The position numbers were made by a program, and so were the translations under genes. A DNA stretch of 64,000 nt, from assembly GCF_001279725.1 (NCBI RefSeq), contig NZ_LGDE01000458.1, positions 62,001 through 126,000 on the forward strand. Reading direction: 5' to 3'. Position 1 is the first letter of the stretch; every line of letters begins with the position of its first letter. The notes beneath the pieces were generated by a model, which had not been told where the DNA came from, made no database searches, and saw only the letters and a program-made list of their open reading frames with translations. The stretch comes from Streptomyces sp. WM4235 (GTDB lineage Bacteria; Actinomycetota; Actinomycetes; Streptomycetales; Streptomycetaceae). Positions 47,599 through 56,275 of the stretch are shown here, piece by piece.

Positions 47599-48081
47599 AT
47601 GAGCATCTGGTGGTCTCTCCACTTGAGGCGCGAAGCCGCGAGCGTGCCGCTCGCCAGGCGGTTGCTGCTGGGGACGATGGAGACCGCGGGGGTGGATCCT
47701 GACATTTCCTTCGACCTGTCGGTGGCGCTGAGCGAGGCGTGTGCGAACGCGGTCGAGCACGGTGGCCCGGCGTCGGCCGCCTGCTCCGGCGGCGGACCGG
47801 TCCCGGAGGAGTGGGCGGCGTACCGGGTCACGGCCTACCTGGACGGGGACCGTTGCCGCATCGAGGTGACGGACTCGGGCCCGGGTTTCCCGCCGAAGAC
47901 GGTCGAGGGTCAGGGATCCCCGCGGGTCGAGGCCTCGGAGAAGGAGCACGGCCGCGGCCTGTGGCTCATCACGGAACTCGCCGACCACGTCCGCTTCGGC
48001 AACGGGCCGGGACGGGGCGCGGTGGTCAGCTTCGACAAGATCCTCAAGTGGCGTGACGGCGCCCTGTTGACGGCGTCGTAG
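47599..48081 (+). CDS. ATP-binding regulatory protein (RsbW/HATPase_c_2-like)
   Basis: A 160-residue single-domain GHKL protein. The N box is SEACANAVEHGG, and DSGPGFP plus EHGRGLWLI give G1/G2 boxes. Such proteins act as anti-sigma factor kinases. No sigma factor is adjacent. It starts divergently from the copper block and converges on aminopeptidase P. Confidence 0.88.
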   Translation: MSIWWSLHLRREAASVPLARRLLLGTMETAGVDPDISFDLSVALSEACANAVEHGGPASAACSGGGPVPEEWAAYRVTAYLDGDRCRIEVTDSGPGFPPKTVEGQGSPRVEASEKEHGRGLWLITELADHVRFGNGPGRGAVVSFDKILKWRDGALLTAS

Positions 48082-48128
48082 GCGCGGGAGCCGGACGGTA
48101 CGGCCGGGCATCCGTCCCCGGACACACC

Positions 48129-48160
48129 GGTGGGCGGGACCCGTGAGGGTCCCGCCCACC
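48129..48160. terminator. Bidirectional terminator before aminopeptidase P
   Basis: A perfect 14-bp stem (48129-48142 with 48147-48160) around GTGA lies between the convergent ATP-binding protein and pepP genes. Confidence 0.85.
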
Positions 48161-48174
48161 GACGTCAGGCGATG

Positions 48175-49641
48175 TCAGCCCTTGAGGCGCGCCATCCAGG
48201 CCTCGACCTCGACCGAGGTGCGGGGCAGCCCGGCGGAGAGGTTCCGGTTGCCGTCCTCGGTGACGATGATGTCGTCCTCGATCCGGACGCCGATGCCGCG
48301 GTACTCCTCGGGCACGGTCAGGTCGTCGGCCTGGAAGTACAGACCGGGCTCGACCGTGAGGCACATGCCGGGCTCCAGCGTGCCGTCCACGTACGCCTCG
48401 GTGCGCGCGGCCGCGCAGTCGTGGACGTCCATGCCGAGCATGTGGCCGGTGCCGTGCAGGGTCCAGCGGCGCTGGAGCCCCAGCTCCAGGACGCGTTCGA
48501 CGGGGCCTTCCAGCAGGCCCCACTCGACGAGCTTCTCGGCGAGCACGTGCTGCGAGGCGTCGTGGAAGTCGCGGAACTTCGCGCCCGGCTTGACGGCGGC
48601 GATGCCGGCTTCCTGGGACTCGTAGACCGCGTCGTAGATCTTGCGCTGGATGTCGGTGTACGTGCCGTTGATCGGCAGGGTGCGCGTCACGTCGGCGGTG
48701 TAGAGGGAGTGCGTCTCCACGCCGGCGTCGAGCAGCAGCAGGTCGCCGGAGCGGACGTCGCCGTCGTTGCGGACCCAGTGCAGGGTGCAGGCGTGCGGGC
48801 CGGCGGCGCAGATGGAGCCGTAGCCGACGTCGTTGCCCTCGACGCGGGCACGGAGGAAGAAGGTGCCCTCGATGTAGCGCTCGGACGTGGCCTCGGCCTT
48901 GTCGAGCACCTTCACGACGTCCTCGAAGCCGCGGACGGTGGAGTCGACGGCCTTCTGCAGCTCGCCGATCTCGAAGTCGTCCTTCACCGCGCGGGCCTCG
49001 GAGAGGTAGACGCGCAGCTGCTCGTCGCGCTCCTTGGTGACCTTGTCGGTCAGGGCGGTCTCGATGACGGAGTCGTGGCCGCGGACGTTGCGGACCGGGC
49101 CCTCCGCCTCGGCGAGGGCCTCGGCGAGTTCGCGGACGTCCTTGGCGGGGATGCCCAGCAGCTGCTCGGCCTCGGCGAGGGAGTGGCGGCGGCCGACCCA
49201 CAGCTCGCCCTGGCCGGACAGCCAGAACTCGCCGTTCTCACGGTTGGAGCGGGGCAGGAGGTAGACGGTCGCGGTGTGGCCGGTCTCGCCCGTGGGCTCC
49301 AGGACGAGAACGCCGTTCTCGGTCTGGTCACCGGTGAGGTACGCGTACTCGGTCGAGGCACGGAAGGGGTACTCGGTGTCGTTCGACCGGGTCTTGAGCC
49401 GGCCGGCGGGGACGACCAGACGCTCGCCGGGGAAGCGCGCGGACAGCGCGGCGCGACGGTCGGCGGTGTGCGTGGCCTGGGCGATCGGCTCCAGTCCACG
49501 CAGCTCCGTGTCGGCCCAGCCGGTGCGCATGCTTTCCGCGAGTTCCTCGCTGACGCCCGGGTACAGCCCGTTCTTGCGCTGCTTGTGCTTCTTCTTGGGC
49601 TGCTCTTCTTCCGGGGTCTCCGGGGTGAGCTCGTCAGCCAC
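48175..49641 (-). CDS. pepP: Xaa-Pro aminopeptidase P
   Basis: A 488-residue M24B peptidase with an N-terminal creatinase-like domain and a catalytic domain. The metal ligands are two Asp in DLLLLDAGVETHSLYTADVT, His in LHGTGHMLGMDVHD, and Glu in EPGLYF and RIEDDIIVTEDG. It cleaves the N-terminal residue before proline. GTG 49641 has GGAG 5 bases upstream. The N-terminus is basic (KKKHKQRKNG). Confidence 0.96.
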   Translation of the reverse strand: MADELTPETPEEEQPKKKHKQRKNGLYPGVSEELAESMRTGWADTELRGLEPIAQATHTADRRAALSARFPGERLVVPAGRLKTRSNDTEYPFRASTEYAYLTGDQTENGVLVLEPTGETGHTATVYLLPRSNRENGEFWLSGQGELWVGRRHSLAEAEQLLGIPAKDVRELAEALAEAEGPVRNVRGHDSVIETALTDKVTKERDEQLRVYLSEARAVKDDFEIGELQKAVDSTVRGFEDVVKVLDKAEATSERYIEGTFFLRARVEGNDVGYGSICAAGPHACTLHWVRNDGDVRSGDLLLLDAGVETHSLYTADVTRTLPINGTYTDIQRKIYDAVYESQEAGIAAVKPGAKFRDFHDASQHVLAEKLVEWGLLEGPVERVLELGLQRRWTLHGTGHMLGMDVHDCAAARTEAYVDGTLEPGMCLTVEPGLYFQADDLTVPEEYRGIGVRIEDDIIVTEDGNRNLSAGLPRTSVEVEAWMARLKG

Positions 49642-49733
49642 GTCATCTCCTCAGCTACGACATGCAAGGACCGGGTACGGACCTCGTCCATCGTATGTGT
49701 GAGCGGAAGATGCCCGGCGAACTATGTGACAAA

Positions 49734-51170
49734 TCAGTCGAACCGGGCGGCGAGCAGGACGATGTCCTCGGTGGCGTCCTCCCCCGATACCGGTGTGGCC
49801 TCCCCTTCCGGCAGGACGGTGCGGAGGATGTGGTCGCAGATCGCCGCCGGATCGTCGCGAGCGGCACGGGGAACTCCCGCGGCCGCCGCGTGCAGCCGGG
49901 CGTACGCGCGGTCCATGGGGTCGCCGGTGCGCCGCAGCAGTCCGTCGGTGTAGAGCAGCACCGTTTCTCCGGGAGCCGGTTCGATCTCCACGCTCGGCGC
50001 CTCCCAGCAGGCCAGCATCCCGAGCGGCGCGGAGAGCGAGGTCTCCACGTACTCGGTTCGCCGCTCGCCGATGAGCAGGGGCGGGGTGTGCCCCGCGCCG
50101 GCCAGGATGATCTTCCGGGCGGCCGGCTCGCAGTAGGCGAAGAGCGCGGTGGCCGAGCGCGCGGGCTCCGTCAGCCGCAGCAACAGCTCCAGGTCGGAGA
50201 GGACCGCGACGGGGTCCTCCCCCTCCATGACGGCGTACGCGCGCAGGGAGGCCCGCAGGCGACCCATCGCGGCGATGGCGCTCGGACCGGCGCCGGTCAC
50301 GGAGCCCACGGCCAGGCCCATGGCCCCCTCGGGCAGCGGCAGTGCGTCGTACCAGTCGCCGCCGCCGCGCGGGCCGGTGTGGTGTCGGGCCGCGAGCTGC
50401 ACGCCGGGGATCCGGGGCAGCCGGCTGGGCAGCAGTTCCTCGGCGACGATGGCCAGGCGGGAGCGGGACCGCTCCACCTCGACCATGCGGGCCAGGTGCT
50501 CGGCGGCGTGCCGGACGTACAGGCCCGCGAGGTCGCGCCGGCGCTCGCTCGGCTCGGCCTGCTCGTCGTAGAGCCAGACGGCCGCGCCGAGTCGGCCGGT
50601 GGCCTCGGCGGCCAGCGGCAGCGCGTAGCTGGCCGCGTAGCCGAGTCGGGCGGCGACCTCGCGGTGGCGCGGGTCGACCGGGACGCCGAAACCGCCGGTG
50701 CCGGGGGCCTCGCCGGGTTCGGGGAGCACCTCGGAGCCGCCGTGCGCGTCCGGGAGGCCGTCCAGGATGCGGCCGTACGAGGTGGCGCTGCGCGGCACCG
50801 TCTCGATGTGGCCGAGGTCGGCGTGACCGAGACCGAGGCCGATCGTGGTGGGGGGGCCGAGCCCGTCGGAGGGTTCCAGGACGACCAGGCCGCGTCGGGC
50901 GCCGACCAGCGCGGCCCCGGCACGCAGGAATTCCCGCAGGGAGGAGTCGAGGTCGACGGACCGGGCGAGGCGTTCGGTGAGTTCGTGGAGGGTGGTCAGG
51001 TCGGAGACCATGCCCGCCAGGCGGTCCTGGATGACGCTGCTCGCGGCAGGCGGAGGGGCCTGGGCGGGGGTGCTGCGTGCGGGCGTGGGCGCGGTGGGCG
51101 CCGCAGTGTGCGGTGACGCTGTAACTGCTGGATCGATTCCAGCCACTTTCGGCAGATGCGGGGCGCTCAT
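49734..51170 (-). CDS. PP2C-type (SpoIIE) phosphatase with GAF domain
   Basis: A 478-residue regulator: GAF domain (about 60-230) and C-terminal SpoIIE-like phosphatase domain (GGGDWYDALPLPEGAMGLAV, YTDGLLRRTGDP, and terminal EDIVLLAARFD). ATG 51170 is chosen because AAGGCGG-type sequence precedes it; longer in-frame starts have no site. The partner anti-sigma-factor antagonist is not adjacent, but two RsbW-like proteins are nearby in the window. It is divergent from the primase-like gene. Confidence 0.88.
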   Translation of the reverse strand: MSAPHLPKVAGIDPAVTASPHTAAPTAPTPARSTPAQAPPPAASSVIQDRLAGMVSDLTTLHELTERLARSVDLDSSLREFLRAGAALVGARRGLVVLEPSDGLGPPTTIGLGLGHADLGHIETVPRSATSYGRILDGLPDAHGGSEVLPEPGEAPGTGGFGVPVDPRHREVAARLGYAASYALPLAAEATGRLGAAVWLYDEQAEPSERRRDLAGLYVRHAAEHLARMVEVERSRSRLAIVAEELLPSRLPRIPGVQLAARHHTGPRGGGDWYDALPLPEGAMGLAVGSVTGAGPSAIAAMGRLRASLRAYAVMEGEDPVAVLSDLELLLRLTEPARSATALFAYCEPAARKIILAGAGHTPPLLIGERRTEYVETSLSAPLGMLACWEAPSVEIEPAPGETVLLYTDGLLRRTGDPMDRAYARLHAAAAGVPRAARDDPAAICDHILRTVLPEGEATPVSGEDATEDIVLLAARFD

Positions 51171-51693
51171 GGCGTCCGCCTTTCCACCTGGTGCGATTCG
51201 CCATATAGCATCGCAAACCCCCAGATCGTGCTGCGCCGCCATCAATGGATCCACATCTACACGCACACGAGGAGCGATGTCCAGCATTGCCCAGGTGGGA
51301 ATCCTGGTGTCCGTGAGACTGCAACTCACTGTGCGGCCAAGGCTAAAACTTGGCCGGAAAAAGCGGGAAGCGGACGGTTTTTGCGATCGACTGGGCGGGC
51401 GTCACTGCGGGCTCGGGTACGTAATCGGTGGTGGCCGGGGCGAGTTGACGCCTTTCGGCGCCCGCCGGGAACCGCCCGGCGCAGCCCGTCGTCCTTAGCG
51501 GCGGCAGCCGGCCTCGACCCGGTGCGGGTCGCGTTCCGCCCCCGCCGGACGTTTGATGGACCCGTAAGAAAACTGCACGAACCGTGTGAACCTGCTTCTG
51601 GCGGACAGTGACGCGCAACGTGTACGTGTGGTGAGACACCGCTTACCTGGTGTGATGTGGCCCTCGGCGTTCAACGGAAAGGAACGAGCGCTC
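51171..51693. other. Long divergent gap between phosphatase and primase-like genes
   Basis: A 523-base gap with no credible gene. A TATA-rich patch (CCATATAGCA, 51201-51210) could be the -10 for the minus-strand phosphatase. A 73-codon open frame from ATG 51277 has a too-close GGAG and no family resemblance. I see no other clear structure. Confidence 0.5.
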
Positions 51694-52410
51694 ATGCGCG
51701 AGATCCTCGGAAGGCGTCTCCAGCGGCTCCGCGATCGCTTGAAAACCCTGCGACCGACCTCCTCCTCCGACCGGATCCCGGACGGCGGTACTCCGTCCCT
51801 CCTCGACGCGGCTCTCGTCTGCGCCGCCGAATGGCAGTGGCCCGTGCTGCCCGGCGTGGGCCGGGCCGGCGCCGACGGCGTGCGTTGTGCCTGCCCCGAT
51901 CCCGACTGTGTGGTGCCCGGTGCCCACCCCTTCGATCCCGGGTTGCTCGCCGCCACCACCGACCCCCGGATGGTGGCCTGGTGGTGGGCCAGGCGGCCGG
52001 CCGCTCCGTTGCTCATGGCCACCGGCGGGGCCGCTCCGTGTGCGGTGAGCCTGCCGGCCACCGCCGCCGCGCGTGCCGTCGCACGGCTGGACGCGCAGGG
52101 CATGCGGCTCGGTCCGATCGTCGCGACGCCGACCAGGTGGTCCCTGCTGGTGGCGCCGTATTCGTTGGAACGGCTCGGTGAACTCCTGTACGCCAAGGAC
52201 CACGTGCCCTCATCGCTGCGCTTCCACGGCGAGGGCGGCTACCTGTTGTTGCCCCCGTCCGTCGCGTCCGGCGGTGGACAGGTCTGTTGGAACCGGGAAC
52301 CGGAGGCGGGTTCCGACGGCATCTGGCTGCCCGAGGTGGAGGCGGTCGTGGACGCGCTGGTCGAGGCGAGCAGCGGAGCGCCGGGCGGCGGAAGCCGGTT
52401 GGCGTACTGA
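51694..52410 (+). CDS. Prim-Pol-like domain protein without visible catalytic acids
   Basis: A 238-residue protein that matches the N-terminal module of bifunctional DNA primase/polymerase, with the segment CACPDPDCVVPGAHPFDPGL and TDPRMVAWWWARRPAAPLLM. In active members a DxD follows the glycine loop; here the matching stretch reads ATGGAAPCAVSLPATAAA, lacking acids, so polymerase activity is doubtful. ATG 51694 has AAAGGA about 11 bases upstream. No helicase domain follows. Role unknown. Confidence 0.75.
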   Translation: MREILGRRLQRLRDRLKTLRPTSSSDRIPDGGTPSLLDAALVCAAEWQWPVLPGVGRAGADGVRCACPDPDCVVPGAHPFDPGLLAATTDPRMVAWWWARRPAAPLLMATGGAAPCAVSLPATAAARAVARLDAQGMRLGPIVATPTRWSLLVAPYSLERLGELLYAKDHVPSSLRFHGEGGYLLLPPSVASGGGQVCWNREPEAGSDGIWLPEVEAVVDALVEASSGAPGGGSRLAY

Positions 52411-52492
52411 CCGGCGTCGTGTCCCCGAACGCCGATCTCCGCTCGGGAGATCACTCGTACGGGTGCCGGCTGGGCGAGTTTCCAAGGGAATT

Positions 52493-52518
52493 GGGCGCGG
52501 GGATCTCCGCGCCCCTTT
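52493..52518 (+). terminator. Terminator after primase-like gene
   Basis: GGGCGCGG pairs with CCGCGCCC around GGATCT and is followed by CTTT. Confidence 0.65.
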
Positions 52519-52540
52519 CCCGCATCGCTATCTTCGGCGA

Positions 52541-53101
52541 ATGAATCTCCGCCTGATCGGTATCGGTGCCGGTGTGCTGATCATCTTGTCGCTTCCCCTC
52601 GCGGGGGCGATCGCCGGGCCGGATTTCGCCGGTCAGGATGATGGAAAGGGCGGCGGGTTGCTCTCCACGCTCGGCCTTTCGGACTCGTCCCGCATCAAGG
52701 GCGAACCGTCGCCCACAGCCCGTCCCGCACAGCCCGGACCACCCGTGCAGCCGCGTACGGATGCCCGGTGCGGTCCCGAGGTCTCCTCGCCGCACGGCGT
52801 GGAGGCACAGACCTGTGTCCTGGTCGGCGAAGGCAGTACGTGGGGCCGCAGTTACTACCGCAACACCAGTGGCCGCGCGCTGGACGCCGTCCTGACGCTG
52901 ATGGGGCCGGCGGGTCGCACCGTGCAGATCCGCTGCGCCGTCGGACCGGGTGACGAGCCGGGGCTGTGTGAAACACCGCGTGACGACTCGGCGGGAGGCC
53001 CGGATGGCTACTCGGCCGTGGCGGAGTTTGCAGTTCCGGATGATGAAGGGGCGTTGCTGCTGAGGTCCGGGAGCAACTCACCGGTACCGGGCGACGGTTG
53101 A
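52541..53101 (+). CDS. Secreted or membrane-anchored hypothetical protein
   Basis: A 186-residue protein with an N-terminal hydrophobic segment (LIGIGAGVLIILSLPLAGAI) that is a signal or anchor, a Pro-rich linker, and a globular C-terminal domain with four cysteines (ARCGPEVSS, AQTCVLVGEGSTWGR, IRCAVG, LCETP). Unrecognised. TATCTT at 52529-52534 is well placed for a leaderless message starting at ATG 52541, which has no ribosome site. Confidence 0.7.
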   Translation: MNLRLIGIGAGVLIILSLPLAGAIAGPDFAGQDDGKGGGLLSTLGLSDSSRIKGEPSPTARPAQPGPPVQPRTDARCGPEVSSPHGVEAQTCVLVGEGSTWGRSYYRNTSGRALDAVLTLMGPAGRTVQIRCAVGPGDEPGLCETPRDDSAGGPDGYSAVAEFAVPDDEGALLLRSGSNSPVPGDG

Positions 53102-53121
53102 ACATCGCCTGAAATGGAAGG

Positions 53122-53161
53122 GCCCGGTCGCTGGCGACGGGGGATGCACCAGCGACCGGGC
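53122..53161. terminator. Terminator between hypothetical and DUF5926 genes
   Basis: A perfect 13-bp stem (53122-53134 with 53149-53161) lies between convergent genes and ends in CTACAAGAA on the plus strand. Confidence 0.8.
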
Positions 53162-53282
53162 TACAAGAACGGTAACAAGAGATCGCCTGTTCGCAAATTC
53201 GATCTCTGATATTCGGACACGGATTTGCAGGCGATTAGCGGGAGTTGTGACTCCAGTCACCGGTCCTGCGGACACGCGGTGG

Positions 53283-54269
53283 TCAGCTGAGCGTGACCTG
53301 GCGGTTCGTGAGGCCGGCGCGGGACCGACGCTCTTCCGTGGTCAGGGGCGCGTCCGTGGCCAGGGCCGCGGCCAGGCGTTCCGCGAGTTCCGCGGCGGGC
53401 TTCTCGACGTCGTCGGCCGAGACGCCGGTGGGCAGGTCCCAGACGGGAACCATCAGGCCGTGGGCACGGAAGGAACCGACGAGCTTGGTGCCTTCACCGA
53501 GGGAGGAGGTGCCGGCGGCGTGCAGCCGAGCCAGCGCGTCGAGCAGCTTCTCCTCGGGCTGCGGCATGACCCAGCGCAGGTGGTTCTTGTCCGGCGTCTC
53601 GCACCAGTAGGCCGCGTCCACGCCGGCCAGCTTGACGGTGGGAATGGCGGCGGCGTTGGCGCGTTCCAGCGAGGCGGCGATCTCCGGAGAGGCGTTCTGG
53701 GCGTTCTCCGCATCCGGAATCCAGAATTCGAAGCCGCTGTGGACGACCGGCTGGAAAACGCTGTCCGTGTCCAGGAGATCCTGAAGTCGCGGACCCTCGG
53801 CCGGAACCCGACGGGCGGGCACCGGAGTACCCGGCTCCGCCACCAGCGCGCGCTCCAGGGTGTCGGCCATGTCCCGGGCGAGGTCACCGGTGGTCGAGTC
53901 GTTCTGCAGGCCGAGGAGGACGGAGCCGTCCTCGCGACGCAGCGCCGGCCAGGCCATCGGCAGCACGGTCACCAGCGTGACCGAGGGAACGCCCTCGGGC
54001 AGGCCGCCCTTGAGGGTCAGCGGGATGGTCGCGGCGGGTACCAGCTCGCGCAGCGCGACCCAGTCGCACTCGCCGGGCAGGCCCTCGAAGGGGCGCCGCA
54101 CGTGCTCGGTCACGGCGTGCGCGGCGGCGGCGCCGTGACAGGCCTTGTAGCGGCGCCCGGATCCGCAGGGACAAGGCTCGCGGGCACCCACCACGGGGAT
54201 CTCCCCGTTGTTGAGCTGCGGCGTGCGCTGCGACTTCGCGTTCTTCGCGGCGGGGCGCTTCTTTGCCAT
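53283..54269 (-). CDS. DUF5926-type protein with N-terminal SEC-C zinc motif
   Basis: A 328-residue protein. A SEC-C motif lies near residues 31-46 (REPCPCGSGRRYKACHG) and binds zinc, as at the end of SecA. The rest is a conserved actinobacterial domain of unknown function (DUF5926 by recollection) with EHVRRPFEGLPGECDW. The N-terminus is basic (MAKKRPAAKNAKSQR). A role at the ribosome or Sec machinery is possible but unproven. Confidence 0.82.
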   Translation of the reverse strand: MAKKRPAAKNAKSQRTPQLNNGEIPVVGAREPCPCGSGRRYKACHGAAAAHAVTEHVRRPFEGLPGECDWVALRELVPAATIPLTLKGGLPEGVPSVTLVTVLPMAWPALRREDGSVLLGLQNDSTTGDLARDMADTLERALVAEPGTPVPARRVPAEGPRLQDLLDTDSVFQPVVHSGFEFWIPDAENAQNASPEIAASLERANAAAIPTVKLAGVDAAYWCETPDKNHLRWVMPQPEEKLLDALARLHAAGTSSLGEGTKLVGSFRAHGLMVPVWDLPTGVSADDVEKPAAELAERLAAALATDAPLTTEERRSRAGLTNRQVTLS

Positions 54270-54553
54270 CGTGGGTGTCTCCCGGTTGCGGCGGTACGGC
54301 GGTTTTCTGGGCGCGAGCCTAGCCGTTCACACCGCCGGAACCTGTGGGGTGCGGCCGGGAGCAGGGCCGGCGTGCGCTCCCGACGGCCGCCCTCGGCGCC
54401 TCCGTCACCCGGTCCCCGGCGCCGGGCGTCGTCCCGCGGACGCGCGGGGCGTGGGGTGCCCGCGGCCGCGTTCGGTGACTCCGTACCCGGGACCGGCTCA
54501 GGACCCGTGGTTCAGCCCCCGGGGCCCGGGATCCGTGGTTCAGGCCCCTGGGC

Positions 54554-55069
54554 TCAGTGGCTCAGGTCGTCGAAGGACGTTCCGAAGCCGATCGCCGAGG
54601 CTGTGACGCGCGTAGCGAAATCCTCGTGCCGGGTCCCACAGGCAACGACCACCCATACGGTGACCTCGCCCGCCGCCCCGTCCCGGACGCCCCAGTCCTG
54701 GGCCAGCGCGCTGATGATGTTCAGCCCCCGGCCTCCCCGCGCGGTGACCGACGGGGTCGAGGGGATCGGGCGGGTGGGTCCGCCGCCGTCCGTGACCTCG
54801 ACCGTCAGCCGTCCCGCCGTGTCGACGCGCCACGCGGCGCGTATCTCCCCGTCCCCGACCTCACGGGATCCCAGCGGCCGGCCGTGGCGGCAGGCGTTGC
54901 TGAGGAGTTCGGAAAGGATGAGGACGGCATCGTCCACGACCGATTCCGACAGTCCGCCGATCCGCAGTTGTTCGCGCATGCGGCGCCTTGCCTCGCCCAC
55001 GCCCGCAGGACCATGGCGTACGTCCACGCACCACGACGTGGGCACTTCGTGTGCCATCACCAACGCCAC
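54554..55069 (-). CDS. ATP-binding regulatory protein (RsbW-like anti-sigma kinase)
   Basis: A 171-residue GHKL protein with N box LSELLSNACRHGRPL, G1 VTDGGGPTRP and G2 ARGGRGLNIISAL. GTG 55069 is chosen because AAGGAGG lies 8 bases upstream; upstream in-frame codons lack a site. It is a second RsbW-like protein in the window, with the SpoIIE-type phosphatase about 3.4 kb away. A pairing is possible but not shown. Confidence 0.88.
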   Translation of the reverse strand: MALVMAHEVPTSWCVDVRHGPAGVGEARRRMREQLRIGGLSESVVDDAVLILSELLSNACRHGRPLGSREVGDGEIRAAWRVDTAGRLTVEVTDGGGPTRPIPSTPSVTARGGRGLNIISALAQDWGVRDGAAGEVTVWVVVACGTRHEDFATRVTASAIGFGTSFDDLSH

Positions 55070-55240
55070 CCCCGGAACCTCCTTAGCCCCACGCCAAGGT
55101 CTGGATGCCCCATTGGCCTGGACCGGAAACCGTTCATGAAGTGCCCTCTGGCGCATTCACGACGACAGATACGGACCGGATGCGCCGGGGCACACCCTGT
55201 GACGGGTGGGGTGTCCGTGGCGGGTGGGCAAAACGGGGCG

Positions 55241-56041
55241 TCAGCGCCCGAGTTGTGACAGAACTTGGCGCGGTCTGTTCGTGATGATTGCCTCTACACC
55301 CAAGTCAGCGCAGAGCTGAACGTCCGAGGGTTCGTTCACAGTCCAAACGTGCACCGAGTGTCCCGCCGACTGGAGCTTGCGGATGTAACCGGGATGGTTG
55401 CGCACGATGCGCATCCCGGGCCCGGCGATGCTCACGCCGGCCGGCAGCCGGCCGTCCCGCATGCGCGGCGAGATGAACTGCATCAGGTACACGGTCGGGA
55501 TCGTCGGCGCGGCCGCCCGCACGCGGTGCAGCGAGCGCGCGGAGAAACTCATGACGCGGACCGGGTGTGGGCCCTCGGCGGGCGGGGCGTCCAGTCCGAA
55601 GCGCTTGAGGAGGAAGAGGAGCCGCTCTTCCACCTGTCCGGCCCAGCGGGTCGGGTGCTTCGTCTCGATCGCCAGCTGCACGGGGCGCCCGGCGTCGGAG
55701 ACCAGCTCCAGCAGCCGCTCCAGGGTGAGCACGGAGGTGCGCTCGGGATCGGCGTCCCAGTCCGGCGACTCCTCGCGGTCCTTCCAGGAGCCGAAGTCGA
55801 GGGCCGCGAGATCGGCCAGCTCCAGGGCGGACACCGCGCCGCGGCCGTTGGAGGTGCGGTTCACCCGGCGGTCGTGGACCAGGACCAGATGGCCGTCGGC
55901 CGTGAGTCGGATGTCACATTCGAGGGCGTCGGCCCCGTCCTCCATGGCCTTCCGGTAGGCGGCCAGGGTGTGCTCGGGGGCGTCCTCCGAGGCACCGCGG
56001 TGGGCGACGACCTGGATGGGGAGCGGCGTTGCGTGGGTCAC
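55241..56041 (-). CDS. Glycerophosphodiester phosphodiesterase
   Basis: A 266-residue GDPD with a TIM barrel. Catalytic sites are HRGASEDAPEHT (two His, one Glu near the start), ECDIRLTADGHLVLVHD, and IETKHPTRW. The final VEAIITNRPRQVL is a family C-terminus. It releases glycerol-3-phosphate from phosphodiesters. No signal peptide is visible, so it is cytoplasmic. It is divergent from the HtrA gene. Confidence 0.94.
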   Translation of the reverse strand: MTHATPLPIQVVAHRGASEDAPEHTLAAYRKAMEDGADALECDIRLTADGHLVLVHDRRVNRTSNGRGAVSALELADLAALDFGSWKDREESPDWDADPERTSVLTLERLLELVSDAGRPVQLAIETKHPTRWAGQVEERLLFLLKRFGLDAPPAEGPHPVRVMSFSARSLHRVRAAAPTIPTVYLMQFISPRMRDGRLPAGVSIAGPGMRIVRNHPGYIRKLQSAGHSVHVWTVNEPSDVQLCADLGVEAIITNRPRQVLSQLGR

Positions 56042-56275
56042 GGGGTCATGGTGCCACCGAGGCGACCCCGCACGGCGTGGCGAGCTTGCGGATGCGCCCG
56101 AAATGCCGGGGATAAAGGATGGGGAGAGACGCACAGGTCCGGCTTACAGTGCTCTGACGGGTCATGGGAAAGGCTTTGCACTGGAACTTGTGCGGCACGT
56201 CGAACGTTCAGTCGGACCGGTATCGCCAGATATTTCCAGAACCAGAAGCCGTGTTTGTGACGAGGAGAGAGCGCT

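Noticed and set aside
51277..51498. A 73-codon frame with GGAG directly before its ATG
   Set aside because: The ribosome-site spacing (2 bases) is too short and the product is not family-like.
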